In this document: in pieces, positions 9,851 through 21,614 of the stretch
Layout of the letters: each line of letters begins with the position of its first letter
Position numbering within the stretch: position 1 is the first letter of the stretch
Assembly (NCBI RefSeq): GCF_958979055.1
Contig: NC_084896.1
Location: 26,150,001-26,214,000 of the forward strand
Source of the DNA: Alnus glutinosa
Lineage: Eukaryota; Streptophyta; Magnoliopsida; Fagales; Betulaceae
Direction of reading: 5' to 3'
Length of the DNA: 64,000 bases
Position numbers and translations under genes: made by a program
Notes under the pieces: generated by a model
Seen by the model: only the letters and a program-made list of their open reading frames with translations
Told to the model about the DNA's origin: nothing
The model's database searches: none

Positions 9851-12560
9851 ATGGCTTCCTCTACTTCCTCTCTCCCTGCGCCTCTCTCTTTGCCACGCGG
9901 ACACACACGCGCCGCTCAACGATCCGTTGTGTCTCCGTCTTCCACTCACCGCCCCCAGAGTCGATCTACCGGAGGACTCTCATTTCCCTTCCGCTTCCGC
10001 ACCCTGAAGGTGCGTAGGGTTCCTTCTGTTGCTGCTCCTCTCCCTCTCAAGGTTCTCTGCACGCGCCAATCCAGCAGAGGTACTCTCTCTCTCTGATTCA
10101 GACATTGTATTGCTTTTTTTCTTTCTCTTTATTTTTTTTTAATGCATGTGATTCGTGAATACAGTTATTAGTCTCTGTTAGGTTTCCGAGAAAACTCCAG
10201 GAAAAGAACGGAGAGGCTTATGGATGTGTTACTTGTCTCTGCTATATGGCCAAATGTTAACAATTTATCATTGTGAAAAATGTAGTCGGTCTCTGTTTGG
10301 TTTCTGAGAGAACTCTTGAAAAGAGAGATTTATTGTAGATATTATAGATGTGTTACGTTTCTCTGCTATTAGGCCGAGGATTAACAATCTATGCCTCTGA
10401 ACATATTTGTCAGACTCTTGTAATGATAAAAAGATTCATATTTTCTTGCTTTATAGCCATGTAATGATAGAAAAACTCATTTATTTTCTGCAAATAATGT
10501 GCGGAACTTTTTCTTTTTGTCTCTGATTTCTTGTTTCTTGTTTTTGTTTTAATTATTGATGAAAGGAATAGAGTGCATAAAATTTTAGGATTGTAAACAG
10601 AGACTTGAAATTTGAATTTAGGAAGATATTGGGATTAGTCTTCCTTTCTACTGATATATAGCTTAATCAAGGACTTGTGAATTGACATTAGCAAGGTACT
10701 TTATTTATTTATTTTTTTAAAAAATAAGTACATTAGCAAAGTACTTTTGCGTGAATGTTTAATTAATTACTCTTATAAATTTGTTGTTTTTGGATTTAAT
10801 TGTTTTGCGGGATATATAACAAGCAATGTGAATTATCTGTTGCAATGTGATACCAATACAAAACAGAAGCGAATTATGATTCCCTAAAAAATGCTTCTCT
10901 TGTATCCGGACAAGTACACGTAACATGACTTGTTGCCAAACTTATTAGTAGAAGCGAGAAAATAAAATTTTCAGGGATTGTAGCTTTTTTTCACAAAAGT
11001 GTTTCAGTTGATTCTCTTTGGGGAAACATGATTTTCATAATGTATCTTATTTTATTGGGCCAGTCTTTCTTTGATGGTGGGTTTAATCTCTGAAAAATAT
11101 ATATATAATAAAGGTTCTTTTGATTTTGATACAGCAAAGGTATGTATGGTGAGTTGGAGATTGCTTAGTTACAGAAATGTGAAGATGGTTGTTAGGTTAC
11201 ATGTTGGATTTCATGAAAGTTTTTGGATGTGCAGCACCTCAAGATTGATTTGAAACTAGATTCCTATAGATTCATGTATTCCATACAATGACTCACGCTT
11301 CATTTTTTTTTTGTGGGATAACGAATTTGACTGAAGATTGAAATGAATATGTGGATTTTCAACTTAAAACTTCAATTTCATTTAACACTTGCAGTTATCT
11401 TACAGAATTCCATATGACAATTTCATTTAACACTTGCAGTTATCTTACAGAATTCCATATGATGATACTAACCTGGGAACCTAAATGAGCAATGGAACAT
11501 GTATATGTCAGATTTGAAAATCTACAGTTTATAGGGCAGAATGATGCTGCATGTATTTGGTGATACCTGTGCATATCCTTCTCTTTATTTGCATGTCATT
11601 GAATTACCTATAGTATAGTTTCTTTGATTAAATTGAATTTGGAATCCTTAATTGAGATCTTAAAAGCATCTGGTGAAATAAATGAAGAGCAGCAACTGAA
11701 AGAGATGGGATCATTATTTTTTAGAAATTACACTTTTACCTATCTATCTTTTAAATTGAGTTCGAATTGCCAACCTGTGGATTGAAAAGTTGGACTTTAC
11801 GTTTGTCACGTGTTCACATTGTAATATGGTTGCCATTGCGTATTCTCACTTTCTTTTTGATTTACACGTGATTTTAAACAAATTGGGATTGAAAAAAGTT
11901 AAATGACGTGACCTCAAGCGGATAAAATGTAGCTTTTTAAGCTACAGGTTGGCAAACTTGAACTCGACCAAAACCATAGGTGGCTAAGGTGTAATTAACC
12001 CTTAATTTTTTCTTTGCAATCTCTCTCATATCACGGGTTAGATTAGATTGTGATTTGTTGAAAAGTTTGCCATCCACATGGGGTACCATACATTGCTGCC
12101 TTGTCACAGCCATGGCTTGGCGTACTGCTTCCATTACTTAATATAGCTTTATTCTGAAATGTGAGTGAGCAACCGAGACAAAAAGATTAAGACATTGGAT
12201 GGCTCTTCTGACAATATTATGTTCATATGTGCAGATTTGGTTACCAAAGAATCCTGGGAAAAATCGATTCTGAACAGTGAAATCCCTGTACTTGTTGAAT
12301 TTTATGCAAGTTGGTGTGGCCCCTGCAGGATGGTCCACCGGGTGATCGATGAGATTTCATCTGAGTATGCCGGGAGACTAAAATGCTTTGTGCTCAACAC
12401 TGATAACGACTCGCAGATTGCCGAGGACTACGAAATCAAGGCGGTACCTGTGGTTTTGCTGTTCAAGGATGGGTTGAAACGTGATACTGTGGTAGGTACC
12501 ATGCCAAAGGAGTTTTATGTGGCTGCCATTGATAGGGTCCTGGAACCACCCTTGAAGTGA
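9851..12560 (+). CDS. TRXM3: Chloroplast thioredoxin m-type (TRX-M3 type)
   Basis: Two exons (9851-10079 and 12235-12560) join in phase, with a split Asp codon, to 184 residues. Thioredoxins reduce target disulfides; m-types act in plastids with ferredoxin-thioredoxin reductase. Residues 1-~76 are Ser/Arg/Pro-rich, a likely transit peptide. The active site WCGPC is at residues 103-107, with Cys104 and Cys107. The cis-proline loop VPVV has Pro148. The sequence after the active site ([33 protein letters not shown]) resembles Arabidopsis TRX-M3/GAT1, linked to plasmodesmal transport and plastid redox state in roots. An in-frame ATG at 9821 would add 10 residues; I chose 9851 because the next residues (MASSTSS) look like a normal transit-peptide start. 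The single intron is 2155 bp. The M3 subtype is inferred from wording. Confidence 0.93.
11373..11462. repeat. 45-bp perfect tandem duplication in the thioredoxin intron
   Basis: Two abutting copies (11373-11417 and 11418-11462) begin caatttcatttaacacttgc and end ccatatga. They are identical by eye, implying a recent slippage or repair event. Each copy contains an internal cttgcag that could act as a cryptic splice acceptor. Confidence 0.9.
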
Positions 12561-14439
12561 AGTTGATGATTTTCCCTCACCCTACAAACATTTATAATAG
12601 TTTGAATCTTCCATTGGATGTGTGTTAGATTGCTTACCGGATACCAGCATATGTAATGTAGGTGCTGGACTTTAGGAATAGTTCATGGCCATTATCATGA
12701 TGGAGACTATGTTTTGTAGATATATCTTGATTCTTCCTTTCAATTTTGTAAATTTGAACATGATTGGTTAAATCCAAGATGAGTGTTGATTCGGAACCAT
12801 ACAAGATTTTGAAGTGATCGTATTGGGCAAATTGGTTTCCTCTTGCCCTAACCGGGATTGGAAATTTTAACCTTTCTTGATTAGTTGTGCTTGGTCATGC
12901 AAAGCGCCCGTTTTAAAAAAAAATTACGTATAGTGTCTTGTTTGAGAATGTGATTGATAAAAATGCCGGGGTTAAAACCATGAAAATGATCGATGTTTTG
13001 AAATTACAGGCAAAGAGTGCGTTTTTAAAATGCATGATTTTAAATGTTGAATTACAATTTTACTAGAAATCACATATTTATAGACTATGTTTTGAATTTA
13101 CTATTTTTTTTAACCACACGTTTTGAAACTGTCTAAACTAAACGAACACTTACAAAAAGATATTGAACTTTCAAATTTATTTTTCACTTTAAAATTATAT
13201 GCCAATTTTATAGATTAAATTTGAAATTTTTTCTATAATAGAGTTAAAATAAAAATAAATTGCTCGTTGGTGATGTTAATTATGGTGGAAGATAGAAATA
13301 AAAGGTGCGAGAAATTGAAGGAAAGACACATCAAATCTTGTTCCTCGTGTTAGCTTGTTTAATACGAGGTTAGAGATTCTTTTCTAATAAAAAAGAAAAA
13401 ATATAAGCTCAACTTTTTAATATACTCTATTTGACTTCTAAGAAACAAAGAGAAAATTGATGAGTTCATCAAATCTTGGCCCTTAAAAAAATAGTAACTA
13501 TGCACCCATTTAAATACTATCTGATCTAATTTTATCCTTTAATTATTTTACAGAACTCAATTAATAAGGCATGAAAAAGAGTTAAAAGCCTAGACTCAAT
13601 TAGTATCTTTTTTATATTATTTTTATTTATATATAGTTTTTATTTTTATTTATTTAAGGAACTTGATTTTGACCTATCAAAAAATAATGGGCATTCATTA
13701 AGTACACGGGTTAAGATAGGCATAAATTTTTGCAAATTGATATATAGAAAAAATTTTACAAATCAATTTCTAATGATAATACTTGTCATTTGCATGTAAG
13801 AATCACATGTTTTTTTAATTGTATGTACTTAACGCGAGATTTTTTAATAACTTAAAAAACATATGTTATTTTTAGACGCTGATTTATAGGAGTTTCTTAC
13901 AAACCAGTTTATAAGAACTTTGTGTCCGGTTGAGATAGAACTTAAAACGTGAAAGTTTAACTTTGAGTGGCTTGTCTTTTCCATTTAAATTTTTAAGGTT
14001 TTTTAGTTAACAAACTCTTGAAAAACAACGGTTAATCATGCAAGATACAGTAAAAGAACATGTAATTCTCACATGTCATGCCATCAAATCATTTCAAAAT
14101 GAAAATATTTATCTATTTTAACTTCTCAATAGGCTTAATTCATCAACGACTCTATTAAATTAACACATTTTTTTAAAATAATAGTGGTTGAAATTACTTT
14201 ACTCAAAAGAAAAATGTTAATTCATTTAAAAACACACGTGAGAATAACATATTTTAATTATAGATTTAAGTTTAATAGACTCAATAAAAACTTTGTCCTA
14301 ACTTTAAAATTTGAACATCTTTTCTTTTAAGTTTTGATTTTTATTTTTGATTTTTTATTTTTTTGAATATTTTTAAGTTTTGAATTTGAATTCATTATTC
14401 ACCGACTGTAAAAAAAAGTCCATGATAGTCAGAAAATTT
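12561..14439. other. Thioredoxin 3' UTR and AT-rich intergenic DNA
   Basis: About 150-200 bp of 3' UTR is followed by strongly AT-rich DNA. No open frame, bounded repeat or RNA gene was recognised. Confidence 0.4.
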
Positions 14440-14865
14440 GCCATAGTGCGCACGGAAAGAAGGCAGGGAAGCGCATATTTCTCTCTCTCTCTCTCTTTGG
14501 TCGGCGTGGTCGCGGTCGGTTTGGCCAAATAAAGAAGTACTGTGCCCACGTTTTTAACTCTTTCTCGGGCTTGAGCTTCAAAGTTGAGTCCTAAATCTAG
14601 TAAAATCGTTCATTTCCAAAGACTCAGTTTTTTGTCTGGAAAATACCCAGATACACCATAATCAAAAGCTTCTTCATTTGTTGCGCAGGTTCTCTCTCCG
14701 TCTCTCTATCTCTGTGGGTCTCGCACCAGTAAATTATTTTCTTTTCTCCTTTGTTAAATTAGATCTCTGTTTGATTAGATCGCTAACCCTTTTGCTTGTT
14801 CTTCAGGATCTAAGTGTCTTGGTGTTCTGGGACTGGAGCGGAGGAGCGCTGGACTCATATGGGGT
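14440..14865 (+). promoter_or_regulatory. Probable promoter and 5' leader exon(s) of the NYN/LOTUS gene
   Basis: A CT-repeat (14480-14497), a second TCTC-rich block (about 14692-14712) and a likely acceptor (gttcttcag) before GATCTAAG at about 14806 look like a plant 5' leader with short non-coding exons. The coding exon's own leader begins after catgtgcag near 18288. That would place an intron of roughly 3.4 kb inside the leader. Transcript data would be needed to fix the boundaries. Confidence 0.4.
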
Positions 14866-15920
14866 ACCTTTTGTTCTTCTGTTCGGTTGTTTATTTCTCT
14901 TTGATGTTATATTTCGAATCAAAATTTCCAATTGGGAAATTGGTTCTTGGGCTTTTAGACGCTTTTGTTTTGTGGGATTTTTTTGGTTGCTGAGAAAACT
15001 CAATAAGAAAAAGAAAAGTTTTAGAATCTAGACTTGTATTGTGTAGTTTGAGTAATTGATGAATTGGGTTTAATAAATAAATAGGTTTTTTGACCAATAT
15101 TTCTGGTGAAATCGACGTGAACTATTACATAAAATTTAAATTTATATGTTCTTTTTGATTCTAAGGTATTTGCTGAATAATAATTTCTTAATTGGACTGT
15201 ATTTCCTAGTTTTCAATTTAGTATCAAAGAATAAAAGCTAGTTGTCTAGGTATTGTTTGGTAGTGGATATAAGGACGGTTTACCCTTTCGTGAATGGTAA
15301 TGATAAAAATTGTAGATAACTCATTCGTTTTAGCTGTAAAAGAACCTGTGGATTCAAAGACCAGCCCCTTTTTGGAACTTTTTCAAGGACACTGTTTGCA
15401 GAAACACCTTATAATATGCTTTTTTTTTTCTGTGTCAATGCAATTTGCCGACTTGTGGCGAAATCATGTAGTGTGCAATGGGTTTCATGTTCCATCATTT
15501 TATGATTCAATTGGGAATTGGATTTATGATTTTCTGTCAGTAAGTGCTGGATTTAGGCTTCTTTCATTCTATCACATGCTACTCCCAGTGGTAACCCAAC
15601 TCTGTGGCATAGAAACCTTGCTCTAACTACATTGCCCGCACTTATCTTTTCTCACCAATATATTCTGTAATAATTTGGGGATGCTGTTATTGATAAGTTC
15701 ATCTTAATGTGTATAATCAATAAACTGCCGACCCAATTACTATAAATAGACCCCTGTTACAAACAGTTGGCATAGGAAACTTTTCATTATTTTATGTATC
15801 ATTGTTGTGCTGTAGTCTACAGGGTTTAGTTTAACGCTTTTTTTATTGATAACATGTCATCCACAATGACCTGTTTTATTTATTTTATTTTCCGGTCTAA
15901 AGTTAACACATTTTTTATAA

Positions 15921-17069
15921 GATAATTTTGAATTGAAAATTGATTGAATTGAATTCTCATGCCTTCCTCATGGTGGCTATTACATAACTAGGGAATCGTG
16001 TCCATTGAATTGAAAGGAGTGATTTAAGGGAGGAATCGTGTCCATGCCCCAACAAGGAAGTGTTCCTTGTGAGTCCATGTCAATGTTTGGTAGTTGGTGG
16101 CTGAGCTTGGTAAGACTTAACATTCCCGCCTACTTGAGATCAACCTTGTCCTCAAGGTTGAAAATCAATTGGCTTTTGAGTGAATGGGCAGCTTCCCACG
16201 CGGTGTCTTCTATGGGCATGCTTATCCTTTGAACTAAAAATTGCTTCTTATCCTTGCCCTTCTTGTGAATGGTTCACTGGTTTAACACCCACAAGGGTAT
16301 CAATTGCAGTTTGCGAGATTCCAAGGCGGTTTCCACCCGTTCCATTGTGGTGGTGCCACCTTCATATCTGACGATTGGATCTTCTTCTTGTTATCATTTC
16401 TTGTAACTGTGCTAACCCAATGGCTAATCTGAGAGTGGTCGGCTGAAACATTTTGACATTAATCCGAATGTCAGGCCACTCTATGAGGGCTGTGGTAAAC
16501 GCAATCCAGCGGTACCATTGGAAAGCCTCTCCTTCCAAATGACAAGAGGTTGCGAACTTGTTGCTATGGTGGCAGTCTATGGTAGACGAAGAATTGCTTA
16601 GCTCGATTGGGCCCCCCCCCCCCCCCCCGCGGATGGTTTGCATGCGCTGAAGATAGATGATCAAAATTCATGTTGAGGTCTAATAGCACCTCGATCACTT
16701 CTCACCACCGTTGCTTGGATTGCTCCATGAATAGTACAACTTTTTGCTCCGTTTTTCTATTATCGGTTATGAGTGAGGACGATGAATGGGAGGATCGGTA
16801 TTCTATGATACCAAATAATAGGATAATTTTAAATTGAAAAAATTGATTGAATTGAATTCTCATGCCTTCCTCATGGTGGGCTATTACATAAATAGGGAAT
16901 TCCCCGTCAATGCTCGAGAGCTACAAATGGAAAAGGGATTATTTGGCCTTGGTCTAGGGTTTATTTAGGGATACATTTATTTATAGTTTTTAAATTAAAA
17001 GGAGCGATTTAAGGGAGGAATCATGTTCATGTTTGGTAGTTGGTGTCTGAGCTGGGCAAGACTTAACAA
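15921..17069 (-). mobile_element. Deleted Ty3/gypsy-like LTR element, antisense in the leader intron
   Basis: Two related direct repeats, at about 15921-16124 and 16810-17069, act as LTRs. Both start TGTTAAGTCTT on the minus strand and share the words catgccttcctcatggtgg and gcgatttaagggaggaatc. Just inside the right copy, the minus strand reads TGGTATCATAGA, a primer-binding site of the tRNA-Met kind. Between them, a minus-strand frame at 16362-16664 contains gag-like CHLEGEAFQWYRW and LAIGLAQLQE. A TTGAGGACAAGGTTGATCTC segment next to the left LTR is typical of the region upstream of a 3' LTR. Most of gag and all of pol are gone. Target duplications were not recognised. Confidence 0.75.
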
Positions 17070-18313
17070 TTTCATCTTTTACATATCATCGAACTAGGGT
17101 GTATGGCCTATTGGAATGAACACTTGGGGGTTCTCAAACGAACACTGTTGTGAGGTATGGAGTCTAGGAGTGGTAGAAACACTTATTAATGGCGTATCAA
17201 TGAAGATTTGGGTTGAACATGTCATCTTGGAATCTCTTTGTAGTATTTATTCATCTATTTATTTTAATGGCTTGAGATTTCTAGCTATTCAGCATCCTTG
17301 TTTCCCATTATACAGTGATTTGAGATTTTCTAATTTGGTTAATAGTTTATTGTGGTGAAGAAACATGAATTTTAGTGAATTGAATAATTATTCTTGTCTT
17401 GTCTACTTGTATCAAATTTCTTATACTCAACATTCTACTGTAATGATGGTAACCCAACCCATTGAACTTACTAAATTTGCTATGCAAATGCAAGGAATCT
17501 TCAATCAAACATAAATAGGAATTGGAGATGCTGGTTTTAAGTCACCATTTTTATTGATCCACTGGTTTATCCATCTCTGAGAGGTTATAAGTGGCTAGTG
17601 ATGTGACTTTTCACCTATTGTTTTCAGTTCCCATGCGCTTAATCGTGATTATTCTTTTTAACCCATTCTAGTTATTCATAACATTGGTGTTGTAATTAGA
17701 TACAATTTTTTGTGCACAAATATATTGAGCCTCCATGGAAATTTTTAGTGGGAAATGGATTTATTGCTCTGTGGATGCTTCTATGTGCTTGTGTTTATAC
17801 AGCATGCTAAGTTCTTTTTTGTATTATTATTCTTTTCGTGATCCAAACACTTTGGTTGTGACATCAAATCCATGTCAATTTGGATTCTGTGAATAAGTCA
17901 CATGTTGATATCTTTTCCCTTCATTCTGTAGTTGTTGGTGTGCCTATTGAGGATCGAGGCAATTAATTGAATTAGGGACTTATAAGTATTCGTCCGGAGT
18001 GATATGAAAGTATCCAAGTCTTGATCTTCTTATGTTGGTAGCCTAGTTGCTATATCTTCAGTAAAGCAAGTAGCTTTTTTGTTTTTTTTTTTTGGTTTTG
18101 GCCAGATTTTTCTGTGGTGTTGTGTCGGTATAAGCCTTGTCAAGTGACTGGTTCAGCAGCACTGATTTTTAGATGTTTGAATGGCCACGACGATTTTCCC
18201 TTGACATGTGCACAAGTGCTGCCTAGAGTTGTTTTGAGATACTTCCATATGTATTTACTTACATTTTCTACTTTCCGTCATGTGCAGGAACCTTTGATTT
18301 TATTAATGAAACA

Positions 18314-19882
18314 ATGATGGCTAATCCAAACGCATCAACATCGATAGTCTCTTCAGAATCCTCTGAAGAAAAGGCCACACATATGGCGGATTCAAACATG
18401 AACATGTTTGAACCTTCTTTAAGCCATCAAAGTCGAAACACCTCAGATGGTCCTGTCGCTATCCTTTGGGACATTGAGAATTGCCCTGTTCCTAGTGATG
18501 TCCGCCCTGAAGACGTAGCGGGTAATATTAGAATGGCTTTGCGGGTTCACCCTATAATTAAAGGAGCTGTTGTGATGTTTTCTGCCTATGGAGATTTTAA
18601 TGCATTCCCCAGGCGACTTAGAGAGGGCTGTCAGAGAACTGGTGTCAAACTCATAGATGTTCCAAATGGGAGAAAGGATGCTGCTGACAAGGCTATCTTG
18701 GTCGACATGTTTCTTTTTGCTCTTGACAATCCTCCACCTTCTTCCATTATGTTAATCTCTGGGGATGTAGATTTTTCTCCAGCTCTTCACATACTTGGTC
18801 AACGTGGATATACTGTAATCCTTGTTATACCTTCTGGTGTTGGTGTTTCATATGCCCTCACTAATGCTGGTAAGTTTGTTTGGGATTGGCCTAGTGTGGC
18901 TCGTGCGGAAGGCTTCGTTCCCCTCACCAAGGTTTTAATGGCTCCTCGTGGAGGAGTAGCTGACGTTTCAGGATATCTCATGGGCAACCAAAATTACCAA
19001 AATGATGAAGAGGCAATTGTATATAGGGGAATGTCACAGAGCTATTATAACTCGATGGATTTCTCGATAGTGTCACAATCTTTATCTGAGTACAACAATA
19101 ATTCTTCAAGCATGCCTTGGTTTCCGTCAACTTTGCGCTCACACAGTCTTCCTTCTGGTTTGAATGAAGTCCCCGGAGTCGGTGTTTCTTCTGATGATAT
19201 GTGGGTACAACCTGGAGACCTAAATGGTCTAAAGTGCCAGTTAGTAAAAATGCTGGAACTCTCAGGAGGATGCCTGCCTCTGACCCGAGTTCCGTCTGAG
19301 TACCAAAAGTTTTTCGGGCGGCCTCTTTATGTAGCGGAGTATGGGGCGCTCAAGCTCGTAAATCTTTTCAGGAAGATGGGTGACATAATGGCGGTAGAGG
19401 GGAAGGGCCAACGGAAGTTTGTCTATCTTCGAAATTGGAGGGCAGGTCCTAGTGCACCTCCTCAACTTTTGACAAGGAAGGATAAGAAAGGAAAGGGGAT
19501 CCAGGAAGAGAGCGCAGATATTGTCATGGGTGCTGGCTCTTCCGATGAGTTCTCAGATGAAGAGAGAGTGGTTGTAGAAGAAAATGACGTGAGCAGGAGC
19601 CATGGAAATACTGATCAGGGAACAGCAGCTCAATGTGAAGTTGATGACCATAGTCTTGAGCAGTTCAAACATGAGTTGCAAGAGATTCTAGTCAGCTATT
19701 CTTGTCGGATATTTCTCGGTTGCTTTGAGGCGATATACCAGCAAAGATACAAGAAACCACTGGAATATCATAGATTTGGTGTGGATCAGCTAGAGGAGCT
19801 GTTGGAGAAAGTGAGAGATGTGGTGGTGTTGCATGAAGAACCCATCAGCAAGAAGAAGTTTCTGGCTGCTGTTGGTGGCTAG
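18314..19882 (+). CDS. NYN-domain / LOTUS (OST-HTH) RNA-binding protein, putative endonuclease
   Basis: A single uninterrupted frame of 522 residues. Residues ~46-195 form a NYN (PIN-like) domain, with ILWDIENCPVP (Asp53), the DAADKAILVDM helix (Asp122/125) and ISGDVDF (Asp151/153) supplying the expected acidic metal-binding residues. Residues ~295-372 form a first OST-HTH/LOTUS module (LVKMLELSGGCLPLTRVPSEY to KFVYLRN), and residues ~448-520 a second (FKHELQEILVSY to KKKFLAAV). An acidic linker lies between them. The combination resembles MARF1/limkain-b1 proteins and the Arabidopsis 'putative endonuclease or glycosyl hydrolase' family; substrates are unknown in plants. Two ATGs stand in tandem (18314 and 18317); the second has a G at +4 and may be favoured. 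The upstream acceptor near 18288 indicates a spliced leader. Confidence 0.9.
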   Translation: MMANPNASTSIVSSESSEEKATHMADSNMNMFEPSLSHQSRNTSDGPVAILWDIENCPVPSDVRPEDVAGNIRMALRVHPIIKGAVVMFSAYGDFNAFPRRLREGCQRTGVKLIDVPNGRKDAADKAILVDMFLFALDNPPPSSIMLISGDVDFSPALHILGQRGYTVILVIPSGVGVSYALTNAGKFVWDWPSVARAEGFVPLTKVLMAPRGGVADVSGYLMGNQNYQNDEEAIVYRGMSQSYYNSMDFSIVSQSLSEYNNNSSSMPWFPSTLRSHSLPSGLNEVPGVGVSSDDMWVQPGDLNGLKCQLVKMLELSGGCLPLTRVPSEYQKFFGRPLYVAEYGALKLVNLFRKMGDIMAVEGKGQRKFVYLRNWRAGPSAPPQLLTRKDKKGKGIQEESADIVMGAGSSDEFSDEERVVVEENDVSRSHGNTDQGTAAQCEVDDHSLEQFKHELQEILVSYSCRIFLGCFEAIYQQRYKKPLEYHRFGVDQLEELLEKVRDVVVLHEEPISKKKFLAAVGG

Positions 19883-20340
19883 ACAAAATAAGGCAGCTGA
19901 GATTTCTGTACCCTTCTGATGCTTTTACTTAATATATAGAAAAAAAAAAAGAAAAAAAAGAAAAAAAAGAAAAAAGAAATCAAAAGTAAGCTTATTATAT
20001 TGACAGAGTCCAGCGTTTTTCCTTTCAGTTCGTCCTGCATGGATTTGAAGCTTTTAGATTGAAAATTTCCATGTAAGACTTCTTTCCTTTTTCTTGTAAC
20101 TGATTACCTACTAATGGAGGTCTGGCTGTAAATTGACCTGCATTTTGTTTTTTTTATCTGATATTATAAGCAAAGAGAGAATTTTCTTTTCCTTTGTAAG
20201 TGTTCTCAACTCAACATGAGTTGTAAGATATTCTGGGCATTGTAAATTTCCATGTAAGAAACAAGGACTTTTATAGGGCAAAAATGAAGCTCTTATATAA
20301 TCACCAAAAAAGACGCAAAAAAAAAAAAAAAAAATTACAA
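19883..20340 (+). other. 3' UTR of the NYN/LOTUS gene and flank
   Basis: The stop codon is followed by A/G-rich runs (19941-19980) and T-rich sequence likely to hold the polyadenylation region. No gene is seen. Confidence 0.4.
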
Positions 20341-20640
20341 ATATTTGTTGGTTGATATTATTTGTAGTAACAAAATTTTATATGCAATTAACAAAGTTTC
20401 TAAGGGGTGGTTGTCTAGCCATTCTCAGGCCCTTCATGGCTGGCCGACCACCCCTTTGGGTGTAAGAGGGTGGTCGGTCGCTCCCTCTGAACTTTCAAGA
20501 ATGGTGCGACTATTTTTGGAACTATCGAGGCAGTCACGATCACTTCCTACAAAAAGAGACTTGAAAGTTGTGATACCAAATTTGGTGATTGTGTGGAGTA
20601 ACTTTTTTTTATTTTTTTTTAATAATTGACTGGCATGGTA
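20341..20640. repeat. Fragment of GC-cored foldback repeat
   Basis: A short GC-rich core (ggctggccgaccacccc .. gggtggtcggtcg, about 20440-20482) with inverted GGTCGG/CCGACC words resembles the cores of the Mutator-like foldback elements at 47-56 kb. Termini were not defined. The nearby frame is not a gene. Confidence 0.4.
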
Positions 20641-21068
20641 TGTAAAGTAGCATTATACCCAACAAAGAAAGAAAAACAAAAAAAGGAAAATGACAATTTG
20701 ATGCTATTTTCAATTGCTTAAAATATTAAAAAGAAAAGCAAAAGAAAGATATAGTCTACAGGCCATTGGGCTTGTATTTTGCTCCAAAGGTGAGGCGGCC
20801 GGTGACTCTTGGCGAGCTCGAAAATATAAAACCCCTCATTTACTTTGTATATCACGTGGTGTTAAGCAACGTGTTTTGCTCTAAAAGAAGCCATCTAACA
20901 CAAACAACGCTGATTTATGCCGCGTGTTTTGGCCTATTTTACTCTCTCTTTTTTTCAAACTCTTTTTCAAGTACGACGAGATTTATTTATTTTTTGGAAT
21001 GATGTGATATCTGTAGACTATCACAATATCACTATCAATTTTTACAGTTCCTGTCGCTTTTAGTTAAG

Positions 21069-21106
<38 letters not shown>
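21069..21106. repeat. Long poly-T tract
   Basis: About 38 consecutive T's in AT-rich flank. It could be the tail of a minus-strand retroelement, but no element body was identified. Confidence 0.8.
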
Positions 21107-21111
<5 letters not shown>

Positions 21112-21278
21112 TTTAATTTTTTTTATTCTTGTAATTTGAATTTTTATCAAACTGTTGTCAGAAATAATCTTTGGGTTATTTTTTTTTTTATTTTTACTTT
21201 TTTTTAAAAAATGATCGGAATGAGTACAACGATAAGCAATAAAAGTATAACAATCATTTCTAACACTTTTGAAAATTT

Positions 21279-21384
21279 GTTCCCAAGGGGTAGCTCAATC
21301 GGCTGAAGACCACGCCTCATGAAGCGGGGGTCACTAGTTCGAATCTCCCTCCCCCTCTTGTGTGGACATGTAAAAAAAAAAAAA
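21279..21384 (+). mobile_element. tRNA-derived SINE, plus strand
   Basis: Same family as the element at 3899-4016. The head is TTCCCAAGGGGTAGCTCAAT, the A-box-like word is TAGCTCAATCGGCTG, the B-box-like word is GTCACTAGTTCGAATCTC, and the body ends tgtggacatgt plus about 15 A's. Flanks starting at 21262 (aacacttttgaaaattt) and 21385 (aacactttcgtaaactt) match at 14 of 17 bases, an aged target duplication. The minus-strand frame across it (with REIRTSDPRFMRRG) is the SINE read backwards. Confidence 0.85.
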
Positions 21385-21583
21385 AACACTTTCGTAAACT
21401 TATAAAACAATGTGATATTTTATGCAAAGTACATGTATAAGTATTTAACCCTTTAATTAATCATTGTGTTATTAGTAAATTGACATTTACATGATGCGTT
21501 AAAGTTTCCATACTTTATCCAATCCACCCAAAAGCTTTCTTGTAAACCACCAATATTTGACACAAGTCTATATCATATTTTTC

Positions 21584-21605
<22 letters not shown>
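21584..21605. repeat. TA microsatellite
   Basis: A run of about 11 TA units followed by a T-run, in AT-rich DNA. Confidence 0.8.

Positions 21606-21614
<9 letters not shown>

Noticed and set aside
21204..21410. 68-codon minus-strand frame with REIRTSDPRFMRRG
   Set aside because: It is the antisense reading of the SINE at 21279-21384, flanked by A- and T-runs.
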